A DNA stretch of 9,257 nucleotides from contig CAJKCQ010000077.1 of assembly GCA_905198475.1 (NCBI GenBank), positions 1-9,257 of the forward strand, given 5' to 3'. This DNA is from an uncultured Sutterella sp. (GTDB taxonomy: Bacteria; Pseudomonadota; Gammaproteobacteria; Burkholderiales; Burkholderiaceae_F). Numbering within the stretch: position 1 is the stretch's first letter; each line of letters opens with the position of its first letter. The position numbers were made by a program, and so were the translations under genes. Positions 6,706-9,257 of this stretch are shown here, piece after piece. The notes under the pieces were generated by a model. The model had not been told where the DNA came from. It saw only the letters and a program-made list of their open reading frames with translations, and made no database searches.

Positions 6706-7380
6706 ATGCGCATCCTCCTTGTTGAAGACGATCCCATGATCGCCGACGCCGTGAAGTCGGCCCTCGCCGACGAAGCCCACGCGGTGCAGTTGGTCACCAA
6801 CGGCCGCAACGCCCTCGCGCAGCTCTCCGTCAACACCTACCAGCTCGTGCTCCTCGACCTCGGGCTCCCCGGTGTAGACGGGATGACGGTCTTGAGGACG
6901 CTGCGCGCCGAGAAGAAGGACGTCCCCGTGATCATCCTCACGGCCCGCGACGCACTCGAAGACCGCCTGCAGGGGCTCGACGCCGGGGCGGACGACTACC
7001 TCGTGAAGCCCTTCCACATGAGCGAGCTCCTCGCGCGCATGCGCGCCGTGATGCGCCGCCGCAACGGCGCCGCGGACAACACGCTCACGAACGGGATCCT
7101 GACGCTTCACGACGACACGAAGTCCGTGGAGATTGAAGGGAAGACGCTCCCCCTCACGAAGCGCGAATTCGCGCTCCTCTCGGCCCTCCTCGCACGCCCG
7201 GGCGCCATCCTCTCGCGCCGTGCACTCGAAGACCGCATCTACGGCGCAGGCGAAGAGCCCGAAAGCAACGCCGTCGAGTACCTGATCCACGCCCTGCGCA
7301 AGAAGTTGGGCGCCGAAGCGATCCGCAACGTCCGGGGCTTGGGCTGGATGGTCCCGGGCCGCGACGCGGCGAAGGTCTGA
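6706..7380 (+). CDS. OmpR/PhoB-family response regulator, QseB/PmrA-like (224 aa)
   Basis: It is a cytoplasmic DNA-binding transcription regulator activated by phosphorylation. The receiver domain (1-~115) has the acidic pair Asp8/Asp9, phospho-acceptor Asp51 in LVLLDLGLPG, switch Thr79 in ILTAR, and Lys101 in DDYLVKPF. The C-terminal winged-helix domain (~128-218) shows LTKREFALLSALLARPGAIL, an SNAVEYLIHALRKKLG recognition-helix region and the closing VRGLGWMV. The SNAVEYLIH and ALEDRIYG motifs are typical of the QseB/PmrA/TctD branch. It has full family length with all key residues present. The start ATG has no clear Shine-Dalgarno but is where the MRILLVEDD family N-terminus begins. The histidine kinase follows 36 bases downstream, so the two are surely one operon. 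The exact target genes are unknown; the porin upstream is a candidate only by position. Confidence 0.95.
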   Translation: MRILLVEDDPMIADAVKSALADEAHAVQLVTNGRNALAQLSVNTYQLVLLDLGLPGVDGMTVLRTLRAEKKDVPVIILTARDALEDRLQGLDAGADDYLVKPFHMSELLARMRAVMRRRNGAADNTLTNGILTLHDDTKSVEIEGKTLPLTKREFALLSALLARPGAILSRRALEDRIYGAGEEPESNAVEYLIHALRKKLGAEAIRNVRGLGWMVPGRDAAKV

Positions 7381-7416
7381 TCTCCGCTCCACCGACAGAA
7401 CCCATTCCCAAGATCC

Positions 7417-8916
7417 ATGCGCAGCAACCTCAAGGCCCTCGTCGACATCCTCACGGACGTGAGGCGGACGATCCGCACGGGGCGCTCCGCCAATCCGTCC
7501 CTGACGCTTCGCGCGAGCCTCTGCGCGGCGGCGGCCGTGATCGCGTTCGCGGCGGTGGCCTCGGTCGCGATCTTCGGCGTCTCCTACATCCAGGCGAAGG
7601 ACGCGCAGGACGACCGCCTCGAAGAGGTGGCGGGCATCCTCTCGCGATCGCGGATCGCCTTCGGGCGGCGCGACGGCGGCACCTTCGAAGCGCTCTACAT
7701 GGACGACGACGACTTTGAAGCCCGCTACGTCGTCGACCCCGACTCTCCGGAGGCGGAGCTTCCCGCCGGCTCGGACATCCTCGTGCACACGCTCCACAGG
7801 ACCGGACGCGCGCTGAGGATCCGCCTGCCGCACCCGCTGCGCGACGGCTTCCACACGCTTGAGCTCCACGGCCGCAGCTACCGCGTCTTCTCGCAGACGT
7901 TGGTGAACGGGCGGCACGTCGTTACGGGCGAGCGCACGATCTCGGCCCTGAAGGAGGCGTGGCTCGACTCGGTGAACCTCCTCATCCCATTCCTGCTTCT
8001 TTCGGTGCTCCTCGCGTTCGTGATCTGGCTGCTCCTCTGGCGGATGATGCGCCCGGTGAAGCAGCTCGCCCTCGATGTCGGACACCGCTCGGGCGACGCC
8101 CTGTCGCCCATGCCCTTGGCGGGCGTTCCCTCCGAACTTCTCCCGCTCCTCACCTCCTTCAACGGGCTTCTCGCGCGCGTCGAAACGCTGCGTGGCCAGG
8201 AGGCCCGCTTCGTCGCCGACGCCGCGCATGAACTGCGCTCGCCGTTGGCGGCCCTGTCGCTGCAGGCCGAGCGCCTCGAGAAGGAGGATTTGACGCCCGC
8301 CGCGCGCGAGCGCCTCCAGACGCTTCGCGCCGGAATCGACCGCGCAGTGCGGCAGGTGAGCCAGCTCCTCACCCTGAAGCGCGCTCAGGCGAAGGCCGCG
8401 GCCGCCCACTCCGCCCCCGCCGGTGCTGCGCACGGGGAGACGCCGAAGGCCGACGTGCTGCGCGCCGTGCAGGAAGCCGTTGAGTCCGTCTACTGGGAGG
8501 CCGAGAAGCTCGGCATCCAGATCGAAGTCGAAGGCGTCGAGGACCTCCCCGCCGGCGCCGCCCCCATGATGCCGATGGCCTTCGACGACCTCTTCACGAT
8601 TCTGAGGAATCTGCTCGAGAACGCGGTGCGCTACTCGCCCTCCGGCACGGCCGTGACACTCAAACTTGACGCGGCGGACGCCTCCCGGCCCGTCCTCACG
8701 GTCTCCGACTGCGGCCCGGGCATTCCCGCCGCCGAACGCGCGCGGGTGCTCGAGCCCTTCTACCGGCGTCTCGGCACGGGGGTCTCCGGCACCGGCCTCG
8801 GTCTCGCCATCGTGAAGACCCTCTGCGACCGTTGGCGCCTCACCCTCACGCTCGAGGACGCCCACCCCGGGAACGCCGGGGCCCCGGGGCTGGCCGCCTC
8901 GATCCGCCGCGCCTGA
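7417..8916 (+). CDS. Membrane sensor histidine kinase, QseC/PmrB-like (499 aa)
   Basis: It is the inner-membrane sensor that autophosphorylates and passes phosphate to the regulator encoded just upstream. There is a short cytoplasmic N-terminus, transmembrane helix 1 at ~35-57, a periplasmic sensor at ~58-187, transmembrane helix 2 at ~188-208 (LLIPFLLLSVLLAFVIWLLL), a short HAMP-like linker, and a HisKA domain with FVADAAHELRSPLAAL holding phospho-acceptor His271. The HATPase domain has Asn402 in NLLENAVRYSP, the G1 box SDCGPGIP (Asp431), the F box EPFYRR and the G2 box GTGLGLAIV (458-466). All catalytic motifs are intact. The sensor has an acidic run, DDDD at 96-99, with more acids nearby, which may bind metal or cationic ligands. 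Between HisKA and the ATPase domain lies an Ala-rich insert (~330-345). The start at 7417 is favoured by spacing; its ribosome site is weak. Confidence 0.93.
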   Translation: MRSNLKALVDILTDVRRTIRTGRSANPSLTLRASLCAAAAVIAFAAVASVAIFGVSYIQAKDAQDDRLEEVAGILSRSRIAFGRRDGGTFEALYMDDDDFEARYVVDPDSPEAELPAGSDILVHTLHRTGRALRIRLPHPLRDGFHTLELHGRSYRVFSQTLVNGRHVVTGERTISALKEAWLDSVNLLIPFLLLSVLLAFVIWLLLWRMMRPVKQLALDVGHRSGDALSPMPLAGVPSELLPLLTSFNGLLARVETLRGQEARFVADAAHELRSPLAALSLQAERLEKEDLTPAARERLQTLRAGIDRAVRQVSQLLTLKRAQAKAAAAHSAPAGAAHGETPKADVLRAVQEAVESVYWEAEKLGIQIEVEGVEDLPAGAAPMMPMAFDDLFTILRNLLENAVRYSPSGTAVTLKLDAADASRPVLTVSDCGPGIPAAERARVLEPFYRRLGTGVSGTGLGLAIVKTLCDRWRLTLTLEDAHPGNAGAPGLAASIRRA

Positions 8917-8955
8917 GAGCCACCGCCGGACCGCACATCGCCCTATCCGAAGAGA

Positions 8956-8982
8956 TCTTCAAGCGCCTAAAAAGCTTGAAGA
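8956..8982. repeat. Inverted repeat 39 bases after the kinase gene
   Basis: TCTTCAAGC (8956-8964) and GCTTGAAGA (8974-8982) form a perfect 9-bp stem with a 9-base loop. No T-run follows on the plus strand, so it is a weak terminator at best. A competing fold uses GAAGA (8949-8953) with TCTTC (8956-8960). It may serve to end the operon or be part of the adjoining IS end. Confidence 0.5.
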
Positions 8983-8990
8983 CTCAGTAA

Positions 8991-9025
8991 GGAATCTCTA
9001 TCCTTCTGGGCGGAGAGGATGTCAA
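8991..9025 (+). mobile_element. Solo right end of an IS200/IS605 (TnpB-type) element
   Basis: GGAA is followed by the stem TCTCTATCC / GGGCGGAGA (8995-9003 with 9008-9016; one mismatch, two G-T pairs) around a TTCT loop, then GGATGTCAA. Known: right ends of many tnpB-carrying IS200/IS605-group elements have exactly this layout, GGAATC, a hairpin, then GAGGATGTCAA, and TCAA is the right-end cleavage site of IS608 and ISDra2. Translated in one frame it gives GGEDVK, a common TnpB tail. Only 75 bases separate it from the kinase stop, so no tnpB body is present: a relic end. The assignment rests on remembered patterns. Confidence 0.5.
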
Positions 9026-9249
9026 GCCGAAACCCAAGGGAATTGATCAGACCACAACCCCTCAATCCCCTCGAGGATTTAAAATGGCAGGGGTGTAAAA
9101 ACCAAAATAAACGCAACGAACTCTACCAAGCAGGACGATATGAAGAGCTCCACGCCGATGTTGTTGGTTTACGACGGACCGGCATTGGACAAGCACAGAA
9201 TCCCAGGGCGAACGCATCAACCAGGCCTAGCTCAAATGTAAATATCTGA
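9019..9249 (+). CDS. Doubtful small hypothetical ORF (76 aa)
   Basis: This is a short basic, Asn/Arg-rich frame with no family I recognise. The most protein-like part is KRNELYQAGRYEELHADVV in the middle. Its ATG lies inside the IS right-end hairpin flank (GGATGTC), and GGCGGAGAG stands just upstream as a possible ribosome site. Codon use (AGA, CGA, TTA, AAA) differs from the neighbouring genes, so it would be acquired DNA if real. In this more AT-rich stretch a 76-codon open frame by chance is less trivial than in the GC-rich part, but the start inside an IS end argues that it is spurious or a gene fragment. Confidence 0.2.
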   Translation: MSSRNPRELIRPQPLNPLEDLKWQGCKNQNKRNELYQAGRYEELHADVVGLRRTGIGQAQNPRANASTRPSSNVNI

Positions 9250-9257
9250 GCCGGCCT
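9223..9257. repeat. Imperfect inverted repeat at the right window edge
   Basis: AGGCC and GCTCA (9223-9227, 9230-9234) pair with GGCCT and TGAGC (9253-9257, 9247-9251), giving two 5-bp helices with a small internal loop and a 12-base A/T-rich apical loop. The window ends at its outer base, so the stem may be longer. It could be a terminator or an element end; what follows is not visible. Confidence 0.45.

Larger units (their letters stand above)
8917..9257. other. Compositionally distinct tail without a confident gene
   Basis: After the kinase stop the sequence shifts within about 40 bases from GC-rich coding style to a more balanced composition with A-rich stretches. It holds two hairpins and an IS-type end (listed separately) and one doubtful small frame. 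No tRNA, rRNA or other RNA gene was recognised. It looks like mobile-element debris downstream of the two-component operon. Confidence 0.5.

Noticed and set aside
6676..8865. A 729-codon frame antisense to the two-component genes
   Set aside because: It lies over two intact, motif-complete genes and has no recognisable content.
1..9257. CRISPR array, tRNA or rRNA genes
   Set aside because: No regularly spaced repeats, cloverleaf arms or conserved rRNA segments were seen on either strand.

Overview
The window is strongly GC-rich, with G or C at most third codon positions. It encodes a Gram-negative trimeric porin of the betaproteobacterial type (signal peptide ending SAFA, C-terminal Phe) and an OmpR-type two-component pair most like QseB/PmrA and QseC/PmrB. 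This suggests a Burkholderiales bacterium. A gut Sutterellaceae member (Sutterella or Parasutterella type) is my best guess, from gene style only.

Layout, left to right. Bases 1-150 hold what looks like the extreme 3' end of an IS200/IS605-group tnpB on the minus strand, with its right-end hairpin. A strong terminator (173-198) closes a minus-strand gene (223-1032) for a DUF4261-type protein. A 289-base divergent intergenic region follows, then a 1177-residue plus-strand protein (1322-4855). That protein combines a catalytically dead amidase-signature domain, an acidic linker, a TPR-like helical region and a second, divergent DUF4261-type domain. A terminator follows at 4877-4918. The 4856-5326 gap is AT-richer and holds the porin promoter region and a probably structured mRNA leader. 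The porin gene is 5327-6502, with a terminator at 6582-6618. A response regulator (6706-7380) and its histidine kinase (7417-8916) form one operon. The last ~340 bases are compositionally different. They hold a solo IS200/IS605-like right-end hairpin and a doubtful small ORF.

How the parts relate. The two head-to-head genes share a homologous domain and probably form one functional module of unknown role. It is the best candidate for an undescribed system here: a pseudo-amidase fused to the same domain carried by its stand-alone neighbour. The porin is a separate, highly expressed outer-membrane gene. The two-component pair lies directly downstream of it in the same direction but behind its own terminator and promoter; a regulatory link between them is plausible but unproven. 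Family assignments were made by reading motifs, without any database search.
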